NCBI GenBank assembly: GCA_910589415.1
Contig: OU342632.1
Span: forward strand, 19,471,507 to 19,535,506
Direction: 5' to 3'
Length of the DNA: 64,000 nucleotides
DNA from: Malachius bipustulatus
Taxonomy: Eukaryota > Arthropoda > Insecta > Coleoptera > Melyridae
The notes under the pieces are model-generated. The model was not told the DNA's origin and made no database searches. It saw only the letters and a list, made by a program, of their open reading frames with translations. The position numbers were made by a program, and so were the translations under genes. Positions 48,601 to 57,973 of the stretch are shown piece by piece (the first letter of the stretch is position 1; every line of letters starts with the position of its first letter).

Positions 48601-51600
48601 TCCTAGTAAGTATTTCCTCAAGTTCTATTTATTTGACCATTAGTAGGTACAGAAAATAATTTATATGAATATGCTCACCCTCCAGACTGTATTTGTCTTT
48701 TTTGGTGATTTTTGGACTCGTAATACTTGATTAAATTGAATGCACTTCTTTCTTTTAAACATTTCAACTCTAAACTGAAAATAAAATTAAAATTAATTAT
48801 TTTTGAAGGTAGGGGAGGAAATAAAATTGCAATGCTGCCTTGCTCTTGGAGCAACAATTTAGCTCACATGGTTAAAAGTTATTTTATATGTTTTATTTTA
48901 TTTTATCAGAAATTCTAAATTTTTCAATTAGAAGCTGCGAGAGGAAGACAAATTTTGGATCTAAATAAAAACTGATCATTCTTTTCATCATTGGAAAGTA
49001 TAAGAAAATCAAAGAGTCATCAAAGAAAATTCTCAAATTACAATTTTGCTTTTCAGTTTGTATCTATGTGTTTTTAGCAACCTGTGTTACACATGCAGCA
49101 TAACTTTAATTAAAGTTTTTATATAATATCCAATTAAAATGATCAGGGACCATAATCAATAAGCAAAACTGGCTTTATTACATCTGAAATAGGTAAATTA
49201 ATAAAAATGGGAGCCCCTATGGTAATGTCTCCATTTCAGGCATACATTAATGTGGTGTATTAACAAAGATACACAAAACCGTTTACTATGGAACCAGGCA
49301 AAAATTCCTCTTGCTACTAAGAACAACATTGGTCTCTAGCCACACAATCTGCATTGTTGACCACTCTCGCATTATTATCTCCATATTGTAATATTTTCAA
49401 GCAGAAATGTACCAAATCATAAAAAATTACCATCTTACTTGATATAGTTTGCCACAGATTTATTAAATATATTTGCCGTTAATTTATGGACGTAATTCGC
49501 GTCGTTCACGATTTTTTGCTCCGTCAGATCGTTCGACAGTTGATTTGTTCTGAAAGAAAAACATTTTATTAGATGTTTAAAAAAAAAAAACTGAGCGTAA
49601 TCTCACTTCGAATAGAGCTCATAGAGAATGATTAGATATTCGTAGCTGTCAAGTTTACTCTGCAGTCTTGACTCAATGTATTCTTGGAGTTTCAACTGGT
49701 ACAAATTGAGAACAAACTTCGCTATCACTTGTTCGGGATTGTTAAATATCTTCTTTATTATCTCGTAATTACTTCGGCATAATGGTAACAGGCTACTGAA
49801 TACGTCGTTGTTCAAAAGGCAGCCCTAAAATAACAATTAAGTAAGCAAGTATCAAATCAAACTGAAGTGTTCAATGGAATTCGACAGCTGAGACTATGAC
49901 AGGATGTTGAAAAAAATTTAAATCGGGTTTTTATTAATATCTCAAACAGTCCTTTGCCAATATTGTTATAATTGGGGGGCACCAATATTATTGCAAAGAA
50001 AAAATGTACACCACTGACTTTACCCTGCAAATTTCTCTGTTTTATTAGCTGCATTTCCATTGGACTCTCCCTTTAATGTAACAGGTGATTAAAACTCATC
50101 TAGAGGCAATAAAATCCAGAAAACTAATAAAAAGCTAAACAAAGGGTTTACAATATTGCTTTGTACGCTATTCAAATTAAGTCGGGAAAAACAAGTTTTA
50201 GAAAATAATGGTTCCAGAGTTCTTAATCACCCTTCAGCAAGTAAAACGTACAGCTTGACTGTGGTCGATAAAAGCATCAATGCATTGGGAATATCCTTTG
50301 AAATGTGACAACAATGTGGAAATTTCTTTCATTCTCAGCAGATCCCCGTTACGATGTGCTGTCACGAATTCCTCAATTAATGCACGTTCTGTTTCGTCGT
50401 ATTTTTGCTCGATTTTCAACTTCACTTCATCAAACCTGAAAAAATAACAACAATGTGGTACATAAAAGTATGCATCATGTGACAACTGTTAGAGATTGAA
50501 TAATAATAATTGTAGGTTGAATAAATTTGAATAAGTTGGGGCCCAGGATTGATCTTTTGATAAATGAACTTTGAACTACTGAGGGTCTACGTCCCTAACC
50601 CAAAAGGAAAATAGAAGCAATGAGTCTTTCCTACCCTCTGAGGACTGACGTAACGAGTCGTCGCAGTCTTTATGAATGCAAATTATTCCTTTGTAGCTTT
50701 TTAAATCATAAATTTTATTATTTATGACTTAGAGCTGATGGTAAAAATAAAATTCGCTGTTCACAAAGTGTACTCCAAAACAAAATTTTCTAAAATTGAC
50801 GATTTCTAATAATGGAAAGCATTGTGAACATCTAATATGATATTTAAAAACACCTTTTCCAATTTTAAAGAAAAAAAACTATTGAAACGTACTTTGGAGA
50901 CGGTAAATCCTGAGATATCAAAAACAATTTTTGTATAACCAAGGCTGCTTCATCAATCTGAAACATAAATTATTAACATTAACGTACAAATAAAATGAAA
51001 CCATAAATCGTTTTAATAATTCAATGGTAGGTACTTACCCTTTTTGAATCACTGAACAATGACGACAGTAACGGTCCGTTTGCCAAAAATTCATTCAAGT
51101 AAGTGATGAGTCTCTGAGCATCCACCACCCTCGCTCTGGGACCGTTTACGTTATCAAGCTGATCTCCTAAATGGAGCACTTTTGTAGCTACGTGATTTAT
51201 TTTGCCGTCTAGATCTTGAAAAGTATCCATTGCAAGCTACAAAAATATCAGACTACTTAAATTGATTTCACGTTATAATTACTATCAAAATGTAAATTTG
51301 GCGGGAAAAAACTAGGACACCCTGTATAATTACAATAAAAATTGTTACCTTATTTTGTCCAGAGAGAGTGTGTATTTCTTTAAAAAACAAACTTTCATCT
51401 TCTCGAACGCTCACTTCCAACCTGTCACATTTTCTTTGTTGCCGGTCTTGTAGGAGCATTAGATCTCTGAAAAAATTAAATAACTCCTGCATAAAAATAT
51501 TCAGGGTACAGAGATTCAGGTAAGCAGACAGGCATGTACCTATGCTTTGTCACCATCATGTGGGACACTGTATAGTCCAAAATAATTTTAAATTACAGGA

Positions 51601-52436
51601 ATTGTGACATTAGATGTGAATTAGACAGTTAGATGTTGCCATTAGATCGAAAATATCTTGCTTCTGGAGACAGTTGATCAAAAAGTTCAAAAGTTTTAAT
51701 TGTAATTGGTGAAATCTACACGGTAAGGTGATGCCTGGTCTCATGGTCAAGGTAGCAACAATGCCTGATAATTCAGATTACGAGCCGGCAGCAGGTATGC
51801 AGCCTTCTTTATAATATTATAATATTAATCGGTAAACTATAACGTCAAGAGTTATCTTGATTAACCTTAAAATTATTGTAATTTTTATTCCAATAATAAT
51901 AATAATATTCAATCTGACATCATGGCATAAGTTAATAGGTATGACCTTGCTGGTCTGAATTTATTTGCAATAAATCTTAGTAGAACTTACTTTATGGCTT
52001 GTACAAACGATGCGTGTAATAATGTAGGATTAAAATCCTCCAAAAATTCATTTTTCATCTCAGCAATCGTTCGCCAGGCAAGTCTTTCGACAAATTCCTC
52101 CACATCGAAGGGTTCCTGCAAGAAATGTTCAAATATTTATAAAAACATTAAAATCGTAACCAGTCAGATTTTGATAGTTTCCTAAATCAAGGGGGTAATT
52201 GGGGTAGCCAAAAATTTGCAAACAGGACACATTGTCATGTCACTTTATAAGGTTACATAAGTATCGAAGTATCGATAACATGTTTGCTCTAAAATGAATT
52301 AGACGTTCAGGGTTCACCTGCAAAAATCCAGTGAACTATTTCATTGGTACAATAGTTTTTTCCTCAAGCTCAAGAGGCATGAACATGAATAATACAACCC
52401 TACCTGTTCCAACTCTTTCATATATTGTTGCATCAT
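39604..52436 (-). CDS. Sec10: Exocyst complex component 5 (Sec10)
   Basis: A subunit of the octameric exocyst that tethers secretory vesicles at the plasma membrane. Minus-strand exons, 5' to 3': 52404-52436, 51991-52115, 51349-51466, 51039-51236, 50893-50957, 50252-50435, 49607-49824, 49439-49549, 48679-48774, 48419-48578, 48104-48339, 47964-48050, 47796-47901, 46582-46738, 46360-46517, 39604-39690. These give 712 aa (human EXOC5 708). Phases all agree. Family landmarks include EPFDVEEFVERLAWRT near the N-terminus, VATKVLHLGDQLD, HFKGYSQCIDAF, YYESKNHQKR, GETFLSEELA, IEHVDYALDLGL, DGKNVASVLQELGVRLHR, LFETLHALCNLLL and the terminal FIQLRSDF. The start is MMQQYMKELEQ; either of the two ATGs could be used. 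The frame is open upstream, but family length supports these. The last intron (39,691-46,359) holds a complete BEL retrotransposon. Confidence 0.95.
40101..40429 (+). repeat. 5' LTR of the BEL element
   Basis: 329 bases with TG...CA ends. It includes the promoter and U5 region; AATAAA-like TCTAATAAAACT near 40,366 can serve as poly-A signal. It is the same in sequence as the 3' LTR as far as I can read. Confidence 0.95.
40431..40449 (+). other. Primer-binding site of the BEL element
   Basis: TGGTCATTTCGAGCCGGAT follows the 5' LTR at once. It resembles the complement of the 3' end of insect tRNA-Tyr (TGGTCCTTCGAGCCGGATT), with two or three differences. Another tRNA may be the true primer. Confidence 0.6.
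40678..45417 (+). CDS. BEL/Pao gag-pol polyprotein, interrupted in integrase
   Basis: A retrotransposon polyprotein of 1,579 codons before a frame break. In order: a gag-like N-terminal part; Cys/His zinc-knuckle region (CPICKNGNH at about residue 364, CLNC near 398); an aspartic protease with LLDSGSQSNF (about 507); reverse transcriptase with SDIEKMY (about 839) and FYVDDLL (about 915); RNase H with GFSDAS (about 1,087); an integrase H2C2 zinc finger (about 1,398-1,440); and the integrase core (VDFAGPF near 1,468, DNATNF after it). The domain order is typical of BEL/Pao. The frame ends at 45,417. Similarity resumes one frame over, and a run of four T at 45,395-45,398 is where the shift lies (one base too many). 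The start ATG at 40,678 is the first long-frame ATG after the leader. Confidence 0.93.
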   Translation: MPPRPNSPDNAGQTQQPPQVPSGAGTPPKSSADDLNFQISALILKRGHIQSQITRFATFLADVINGTKSAIELKSRLDRVIQIYEKFEECQNDLEVLYLASGASEVATDNERQEFEDSYFGVVGKARQNASNLTPPSISSIAPSNKWPEVKLPPINLPEFNGSYNEWTQFDETFKGLVDANESLTKIQKLLYLKTCLKGDAAQTIQALQISEANYDVAYQLLRSRYENKRVIINSHIRSMLEFVPLNKENYYNLRKLLDCIEKNVRSLETMGQPVGQWDTLLLFSISSKLDPITKKEWEMSIKENELPTYEQFIKFLSNKCHVLETLNYGENSNNNSQQRPRFLKPFSGNKSLACLSINSGKGCPICKNGNHLVYQCPAFNEFSVEFRIKEVKRLGLCLNCLRPHKIEHCRFTSCKMCSQRHHTMLHRPDSRSTATSTITVTNSGNSTDATPVHHPSPTGEGTSSAVCLHSGNNKAEPPSARHILLSTAVVKLVDSEGNSIHARALLDSGSQSNFIVRDLCQRLGLRSSFTRSPVTGINGAPINLSERVNTSVYSHDNSFETQLSFLVLDKITENIPTMSIDPRSIKIPDNIQLADREFFKSRKIDLLLGAEIFLDLMSTGQIRLGREQPVFQKSQLGWIVSGPLNRTVFDSTLCHLSVDNSHTDLHHQLEKFWLLEENKAKLPLTNEERECENYYVDTTKRDAQGRLIVKLPLKLDPNSLGDSKTRAIKRFYNLERKFSKDASLKTQYDNFMTEYENLGHMTRIPSGSLSKGPSYYLPHHPVIKESSLTTKIRVVFDASAKTSNGTSLNNILKVGPVIQDDLFSILIRFRKYKFVITSDIEKMYRQVLIDPSQRDLQRIVYKWHPDSELIHFRLNTVTYGTAPASFLAIRSLQQAAIENCDRYPNASKVILNDFYVDDLLTGVDNTEDGVTLVRQLNDILKNYGFILRKWFSNNTDILTGQESSDIPFFHIRDDNSIKTLGLLWNADLDVLSYASCESVPEKLVTKRLILSKISQIFDPLGLLGPVICVAKLFMQRLWKLQSGWDERVPEDLRREWLDFITQISDIQKIQIPRRVIPDNHFKIELHGFSDASELAYGACIYIRSTDLNGNVHVQLLCAKSRVAPLKSVSVPRLELCAALLLAQLMSKVKASLKTDVSQIFCWCDSTIVLAWLSAEPKVWKTFVSNRVSEINQLTEGCQWAHVRSPDNPADIISRGKSLNELSNCKLWWSGPEWLSKHMHTWPNSHTYPNINNEEIDIERKVVLTCLNTQHNSFLFSRYSTLFRLQRISALCLRFIHNLRNSNNRLVGPLTVSEIENATLTLCKMSQSSEYQSEIKCLKSSKNLPSNSKILSLNPFLDQQGILRVGGRIQASKLSYDAKHPILLPRSHELTLLIITSAHRKLMHAGNQATLLSIRHKYWPVGGRQSVKKIIRNCVTCFRAKPRSSAPIMGNLPESRVNFVRPFYNSGVDFAGPFLIKDGKLRNRRLIKAYIAVFICMATRAVHLEVVGDLSSESFLNALKRFVSRRGLPRNLHSDNATNFQGANNELKRFYEYVSKNVANCSIKNYMLENQIVLAFHSC
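45418..46096 (+). CDS. BEL/Pao integrase C-terminal part, out of frame
   Basis: The continuation of the polyprotein in a frame shifted by one base. Integrase-like sequence (PHFGGLWEAAVKSM) is readable from about 45,420, and the first ATG in this frame is at 45,461. It includes the C-terminal DUF5641-type segment (LVILKEANLPPMQWPLARI near residues 126-144 of the 211-aa frame). The frame ends at 46,096 inside the 3' LTR, so the last ~25 codons are LTR-encoded. Without frameshifting, this copy would not make a whole integrase. Confidence 0.85.
46008..46022 (+). other. Polypurine tract of the BEL element
   Basis: The purine-rich AAGGGGGGCGG lies directly before the 3' LTR, where the plus-strand primer is expected. 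It is interrupted by a C, as is common in this family. Confidence 0.7.
46023..46351 (+). repeat. 3' LTR of the BEL element
   Basis: 329 bases, matching the 5' LTR. It ends 8 bases from Sec10 exon 15. The CTACT after it is the target duplication and also forms part of the Sec10 splice donor on the minus strand. Confidence 0.95.
46968..47394. mobile_element. piggyBac-type MITE in a Sec10 intron
   Basis: The element tips CCCTTTCGGTACGGG (left) and CCGTCCTGAAAGGG (right) are inverted repeats. TTAA borders both sides (46,964-46,967 and 47,395-47,398). TTAA targets and CCC-starting tips are the piggyBac hallmark. The 427 bp have no ORF. It lies in the intron between Sec10 exons 13 and 14. Confidence 0.75.
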
Positions 52437-53223
52437 TTTGATAAGCTTTTGGGAGGCGTCTTCGTCTACTTGATGCAATATAATAAAAACTCAAATAATT
52501 TCGTAATTATCGAAATGTTGATGGGTAAAAATAAGTAAGATTTATTTAAGGTAAGGGTAAGTTGGGGGTATCAGAACAGAGCAGCCCCCAAGATTAGTCG
52601 CCCAGCAATCCAGTTAGATTTGGGTAGGTACCCTTATCAGTTTAACATTTATTTTACTGTTCAGAACTACTTATCCATCGTTCTTTCAACTGCACATTAT
52701 TCATCAATTATTGTTTAATTTGTTGATAACGTTAAACGTTTTGATCAAATGTTTGTTTGTTTGTAGTTTGTACTTTGTACCACCAAAAATCAAAATCAAA
52801 ACATTTCAAAAAGCAAAAATTTAATTCTTCGTAAATTTATTAGGTTAGAATTACGTCAGATCTGAGTTGTTGTCACTTGTCATTACTGACATTACACTAG
52901 CCTCAGTAGACTAAAGTCCCTAAACATTCATTTATATTTTTAATAATAGGTAATTTACACAAAACGCTATTAATTTCAATTAGATTAAATTATTATGTAG
53001 TATTCTACGTATATACCCGAGTCAAATAATTATTAATTATTAGTAGAGGCTGAAATCTTTTTTCACCCGGATATTGAACATTATTTTAACACAGAATAAA
53101 ACATGGCTGCCTTAAGAAGATTTACCGATTTTTTGAAAAAAAAAGTGGGAACTTTATTCAATATATTTTTTTTGGGGAGAAAAATGTGTGGGTAAATCAT
53201 AGAGAAAAATAATAGGTAATGTC
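52437..53223. other. Sec10 upstream region
   Basis: Contains the Sec10 promoter and 5' UTR on the minus strand, but no TATA box or clear element is visible. No gene is seen. Confidence 0.35.
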
Positions 53224-53343
53224 GACCAAGAGATATAACGAAAAAATCTAATTGTTAAACTGTCATATTTTACGACTTCAACAATATTGCAATAATCCAA
53301 AAATTGATACATTGACAGAAGTCGTTTCGTTATATCTCTGGTC
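53224..53343. repeat. Small inverted-repeat element
   Basis: GACCAAGAGATATAACGAAA at 53,224 is mirrored by GTTTCGTTATATCTCTGGTC at 53,324-53,343. The ~120-bp unit is AT-rich and non-coding. No certain target duplication was found. Confidence 0.5.
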
Positions 53344-53397
53344 CAACTATATATTATGTTGTCTCTAATCTCTAATAAGTTAAATGTTTATACCTAC

Positions 53398-53987
53398 CAT
53401 AGAGATAGAATAGAGAGGAGCCGCTATGATCACCTAATAGTACATTAAAAAACGGCATCAGTGGGTGGAGCTTATAGGAGTAACAATATGGCGACTCGAC
53501 AGGGTCAGACTTAATTTTTATTTGCAAAATTTTCATAAATAAAAATGTTTCTCACATTTCATACATATTTTTAACACGTCTTCAGATGGATATTGCAGAC
53601 CTTTTGTGTTTTTCAAGTCAATAAAAGAATATAAAATATCCGGCAAATAATCATGGTCATTTTCAATTTTAGATTTTTAGTGTACTATGTAAGTAGGTAC
53701 GGTCCTGTATATTATTGTTGATACTTACCTTATGGAATGTTATTCCGGACGTTTTTTTTTTATCAGTGCAGTCTTTACTACAGCAGGTACGAACTGCACA
53801 AGAAACCATCTTTGGCTTTTCAATTTAACACCAAAGATCTTAAAGACAGTCCTTAAATCAAATGAAATTCAATAAAAAGCGTTCACTTATGTCATAACAT
53901 AAGTTTGACATAAAAGTGGTATCAATATGGCGGACCTGATCCCATTTGTGTCACGTCATGTCGTCTCCTCTCTATTCTATCTCTATG
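53398..53987. mobile_element. hAT-type MITE with 8-bp target duplication
   Basis: The left tip CATAGAGATAGAATAGAGAG and the right tip CTCTCTATTCTATCTCTATG are inverted repeats of about 23 bases. The 8-bp ATACCTAC repeats directly on both sides (53,390-53,397 and 53,988-53,995). An 8-bp duplication and CA-starting tips fit hAT elements. The 590-bp interior has no transposase. Confidence 0.8.
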
Positions 53988-53995
53988 ATACCTAC

Positions 53996-55455
53996 AGACA
54001 CAGAGATCAAGATAAACAAATATTATACCAATACCACATTAACATTAACAATCTTTATTGGAGTCGAGGCGAAATACACGTATTTATGTAGAATTTTTTC
54101 TTCTTATTCTTTTTATTTTTTGCTTTTAGCTTGTTTTTAAGTTATTTAACCAGCTTATTATTTTTAATATGTAGAATTTGATTGTCTATAATTCCGTTGT
54201 CGATAACAAAAAATTTATAAAAAACAGACCAGTCTTATGATGTGTCTTAAATTTATTCTGTAGTAACGATATTTTGGAAGTTGAATATTAATTCAAAATT
54301 ATAAAATTTTGTATTTTAGCCAACTAGATAAGTAGATTAAATAAAATGAGATCTGTCATTTTGTGCAAGTGTTGGATTTGTGATTTTTTGCGTTTTATAA
54401 AATGAAAATTCAATATGGCGTCCATAAGAAAAACAAAAATTGACAGTCGCATCTCAAAAACGAAACAAAGAAAATAAAAATTATTTACGCTTTTTTGGAA
54501 AACTAGTCCATTATACTCAAAAAACAAAATTTCAGAAAAATTTATCCATATACAAAATGACTAAAAACAAAAAATCTTTTTTTTTGAGGTTATTTCATGA
54601 ACTAGCAGCGATCTAAAAAATGTTCTCACCAACATATTAAGACCAATAAACTAACAACTTTTCTCTAATTTCTCCGGGTCTGTTTTCGGTATCCCTGTTA
54701 GAGCGCAAGCAACGAAAATTATTATAACATAACCCTGTACAGCGGGTGGGAATTTTTTTTATTATTTAGGGCTCTCGTAAGCAGTTAAAAAAGAGTCGGT
54801 TAAATTTAGAGAAAAATTCTAAAGAATCTCAAAAAATTAAATTTTTGGTCATTGCTGAAATATGCTGAAAAACTTAAAAATCGTGTTTAGTTTTAACGTG
54901 ACGATTTTTGTTGAAAATTTATTAATTATTATTTTTTGTAGGTTTACAATTAATTTACATATAAGTCATCAATAAAATTACCCTTTTGACATTACAAAAA
55001 TGTTCAAAGCCGACTAGATCCTAAAGTTTTCATCTCATATAGTTAGTCAACTTTTGTTTTTCTTTGTATAAAAAAATCACAAAAACAAAAAAAATCAAAA
55101 TTTTTTCATTTTTATTTTTTTTCCAAATACAAAATACTTATCATAGAAAAATTGTAAAACCATAAGGCAAGATGATTATGATTATTATGATTATGACTTC
55201 ATATTTAAGTATAATGATTGGATGAAAAAATGTTTTTTTTTTCGAAAAATGATGAAAAGTTTTGAATTTTATTTTTAAAGTTATTAATTTTCGGTTTCCT
55301 CTTATCTTACACAAAAGATAATTATTTTAATAATACCAAATAATAAAGGTTTAAAATTACTATTATCTCCTGCAGAGTATGACCTATTCCTATTATTATT
55401 CTTGTAATGATTGTATGCCGCGTAGAATTGGCGACATTGGCAACGTTGCCGTTTG
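53996..55455. other. Intergenic DNA with foldback-family relics
   Basis: No gene. Words of the 57.97-kb foldback family appear in both orientations: CAATATGGCGTCCATAAG near 54,412 and CAAAGCCGACTAGATCCTAAAG near 55,007 with TCAACTTTTGTTTTTC after it. They mark an old degraded copy. Confidence 0.45.
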
Positions 55456-55456
55456 C

Positions 55457-55466
55457 CGTATATAAG
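55457..55466 (+). promoter_or_regulatory. TATA-like box upstream of HEXIM
   Basis: CCGTATATAAGAAG lies about 140 bases before the HEXIM ATG and about 30 before a uORF. It is a plausible core promoter; the start of transcription would fall near 55,490. Inference from position and sequence only. Confidence 0.4.
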
Positions 55467-55489
55467 AAGCAACAAAAAGAAAAACGAAC

Positions 55490-55540
55490 ATGGCGAATGG
55501 AGTACCATTTGTAGCAGCATTCTGTTCAAGTTCCCTATGA
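55490..55540 (+). CDS. Upstream ORF of 16 codons in the HEXIM leader
   Basis: ATG at 55,490 (context AACATGG) opens a 16-codon frame ending in TGA at 55,538-55,540, 59 bases before the main ATG. Its start context is at least as good as that of the main ORF (TTATGA). It is counted only if transcription begins upstream of it. Confidence 0.3.
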   Translation: MANGVPFVAAFCSSSL

Positions 55541-55599
55541 ACGAGTTTTCAAAATAAGTATTGTGAACGTAATTATCGAAAGATACGACGATAGACATT

Positions 55600-56544
55600 A
55601 TGAGTGAACCGTTTTTAATCGCAGAAGACCCTCAAACGGGGGATAATCCGAGTGAAACTCAAAAATGGGACGTAGATAATGGTAAACATCCATGCGCGGA
55701 CGTAGAAATAGGACCCGAGCATGCGCAGGATTTGAACGATGCCGAAGGTGAAGTTCCGCCAAAAAAACGAAAAACGAGACGTGGAAAGTCCAAATCCAAA
55801 AGACGTTCAGGTCCGCCCTTTCAGAACAAAAACGACAGGTATCGGAAAACACCGAAGGTAATCAAACCGGAAGCGCCGCACAATAGCAATCAATTTTTAA
55901 TTGAAGACCACGGCAGCCTGGAGGAGCTCGCCGCCAATTTGAAAAATTCAGATCAGGTATCGACCTCAACATTAACGCGAACAAGAGATTCAAGCTTTAG
56001 TGTCGACTCGGACGGGGAGTTCTGTTCCCCGTCCGACGAAGAGGAGCAGTATTTCATCAAAGACTTCGATGACCAGTATCGGATTATGCATGCGGAGCGC
56101 TTACAGCAAATGTCACGAGAGGCTTTAATCAAGGAGCTTTTGGGACTCGAAAATAAAGTGGACACACTTGCGAAGAGGTTGCGGAAGACGCGCAATAACG
56201 AACTGGACCAGGTTCAGGAAGTCGAATCCAGTGTCGTTGTACCGATCTTCAGGGACAAGGGGGAACAGCAGCAGGAAATCGAAAGACTGATTATTGAAAA
56301 TGAAAACTTGCGGCGAGAGAACGACCTATTGAGGAGTAAATACGCCAGGAACGATCGGTCCAGTTCGCAGGACTCCGAGACAGATTCCAGTGAGTCCTGC
56401 AGTAGCAGCAGTAATTCTACGTCTTCAAGTTCATCGTGCAATGACAGAAAACGCAGTGTAAGCAAGTCTCCGGTTACCGGGCTGTTGAAAGTCAACAGTG
56501 TTGAAGTTAATGGACATTCGCCGTCTAATCTTAACGCTGCGTGA
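55600..56544 (+). CDS. Hexim: HEXIM, inhibitor of P-TEFb
   Basis: A 7SK RNA-binding protein that holds P-TEFb (CDK9/cyclin T) inactive in the nucleus. 314 aa in one exon. An acidic N-terminal part is followed by a basic RNA-binding and NLS block (PPKKRKTRRGKSKSKRR, residues 52-68) and a version of the HEXIM PYNTTQFLMxDH signature (PHNSNQFLIEDHG, about 88). Then comes an acidic, serine-rich stretch (SDEEEQYFIKDF). The coiled-coil dimer region starts YRIMHAERLQQMSREALIKE and continues as two leucine-rich helices to about residue 245. The tail is Ser/Thr-rich. Compared with human HEXIM1, the PYNT motif has H for Y and S for T. The stop codon overlaps a GT-containing GC|GTGAGT that could act as a splice donor, so the C-terminus could differ. 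Confidence 0.9.
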   Translation: MSEPFLIAEDPQTGDNPSETQKWDVDNGKHPCADVEIGPEHAQDLNDAEGEVPPKKRKTRRGKSKSKRRSGPPFQNKNDRYRKTPKVIKPEAPHNSNQFLIEDHGSLEELAANLKNSDQVSTSTLTRTRDSSFSVDSDGEFCSPSDEEEQYFIKDFDDQYRIMHAERLQQMSREALIKELLGLENKVDTLAKRLRKTRNNELDQVQEVESSVVVPIFRDKGEQQQEIERLIIENENLRRENDLLRSKYARNDRSSSQDSETDSSESCSSSSNSTSSSSSCNDRKRSVSKSPVTGLLKVNSVEVNGHSPSNLNAA

Positions 56545-57971
56545 GTTGATAATAATTATTTTCATCATTTTTTTCATGAATAATTATTAAAGAGACAAGA
56601 ATTTTACAATCATCAAAAGCTACATTATTGCATGCTGTGTAAAAAAGCTATTTACTTATTGTAGATTCTTTCGTATTATTTTTTGTACTGGTATTGGTTT
56701 TGGTACTGGTATTTGGTACTCATTTCGATTTAAGTGAAGAATACAAGAATCAGCTTAAATTTTTCAAACTATTGCCCTTATTTTGGAACAATCACTTTTT
56801 GACTAGTTGAATTTTGTTTTTTTTTATTAGAAATCTGATTGCAACAAAAATTTAACTTCAGCTCCTCCCTTTTTTTGGAACTTACAGCCAATCGGATACC
56901 TATCTAGTATCTACGAATACAAAATTTAAAAGTCAAATGTGTCATTGATGTAATTCCTTTATTGTGATCGAGTAAGGACATAATTATTTATGTAGCGGGG
57001 TTTTCAACAAAATTGTGGTCCAGATTATCCGATTTCTACTTTACAACATTCTCATATTATATTTTTGTCTCTTATTAAGATCACCCGACCAGATTTGAGA
57101 CCTCGGCCTTCTTAAAAAATTACCCTTACACTTCTCGTTGCATTTAGTCAGTCTTCACAATAATCACAATAGGTATATCATTTTTCAAAAATGGACGTAT
57201 GTTTGAAGAAAAATAAAAAGAAAAAAATTTGATATTCCAGTTATGGTTCTGGTACTCTTCACATGTTGCGCTGTTTCTTTACTCGCTAAGATCAACCTTA
57301 ATAATAATTTATTATGATGTTGGATAGTTTTAAATTTGTATATCTCGGTGTTAATTTTAAATAATAAAAGTCTGCCAACATTTTGTGGAAGTTGATAGTT
57401 TTTTAATTATTAATATTATTGTGTATATTAGTAGTGTATAGGTAATTGTTATGTTAGTTTTTCATTTTGTATTAAAATAAATAATTTTTATATATACATA
57501 AATACCTACACGTACATATTATAATATATTGTAATTTTAATTGAAATTTCTGTATTAGGTACCTACAAATACAATATTAGAAGAGCTAAATTTTGTTAAG
57601 ATATATTGCAAATTATAACAAAGTTTTATTAATTGTCCATCCTCAGACTTTCCATAACAAGGTTCTAGATTCTATAATCTATACAGGTGTCCGCTTTTAG
57701 AGAAAATATGTATGGGGATCTCTATCTGCTTAAGAGATACGAAGTCGCTTAAATGGGGGCAAAGCTGTGTATTTTTGTGCTTGATTAGTAATCTGGAAAA
57801 AAATCTGAGCTGTCAAAATATTGGAAAAATACGAAATTTGCAATTTTTGTTTTAATTTTTTAATTCAGTGACCAATCAAGGTAGCCGGTTTTTAAGCGAA
57901 ATGTTATTAGGACACTTTTCAGTTTTCAACAAAGAATTCAAAAATAATTTTCAAATCGCTCTAACTCTCTA
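56545..57971. other. HEXIM 3' region and intergenic DNA
   Basis: No further exon recognised. AATAAA signals near 57,362 and 57,476 could end the HEXIM transcript. The DNA is AT-rich. Confidence 0.4.
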
Positions 57972-57973
57972 TA

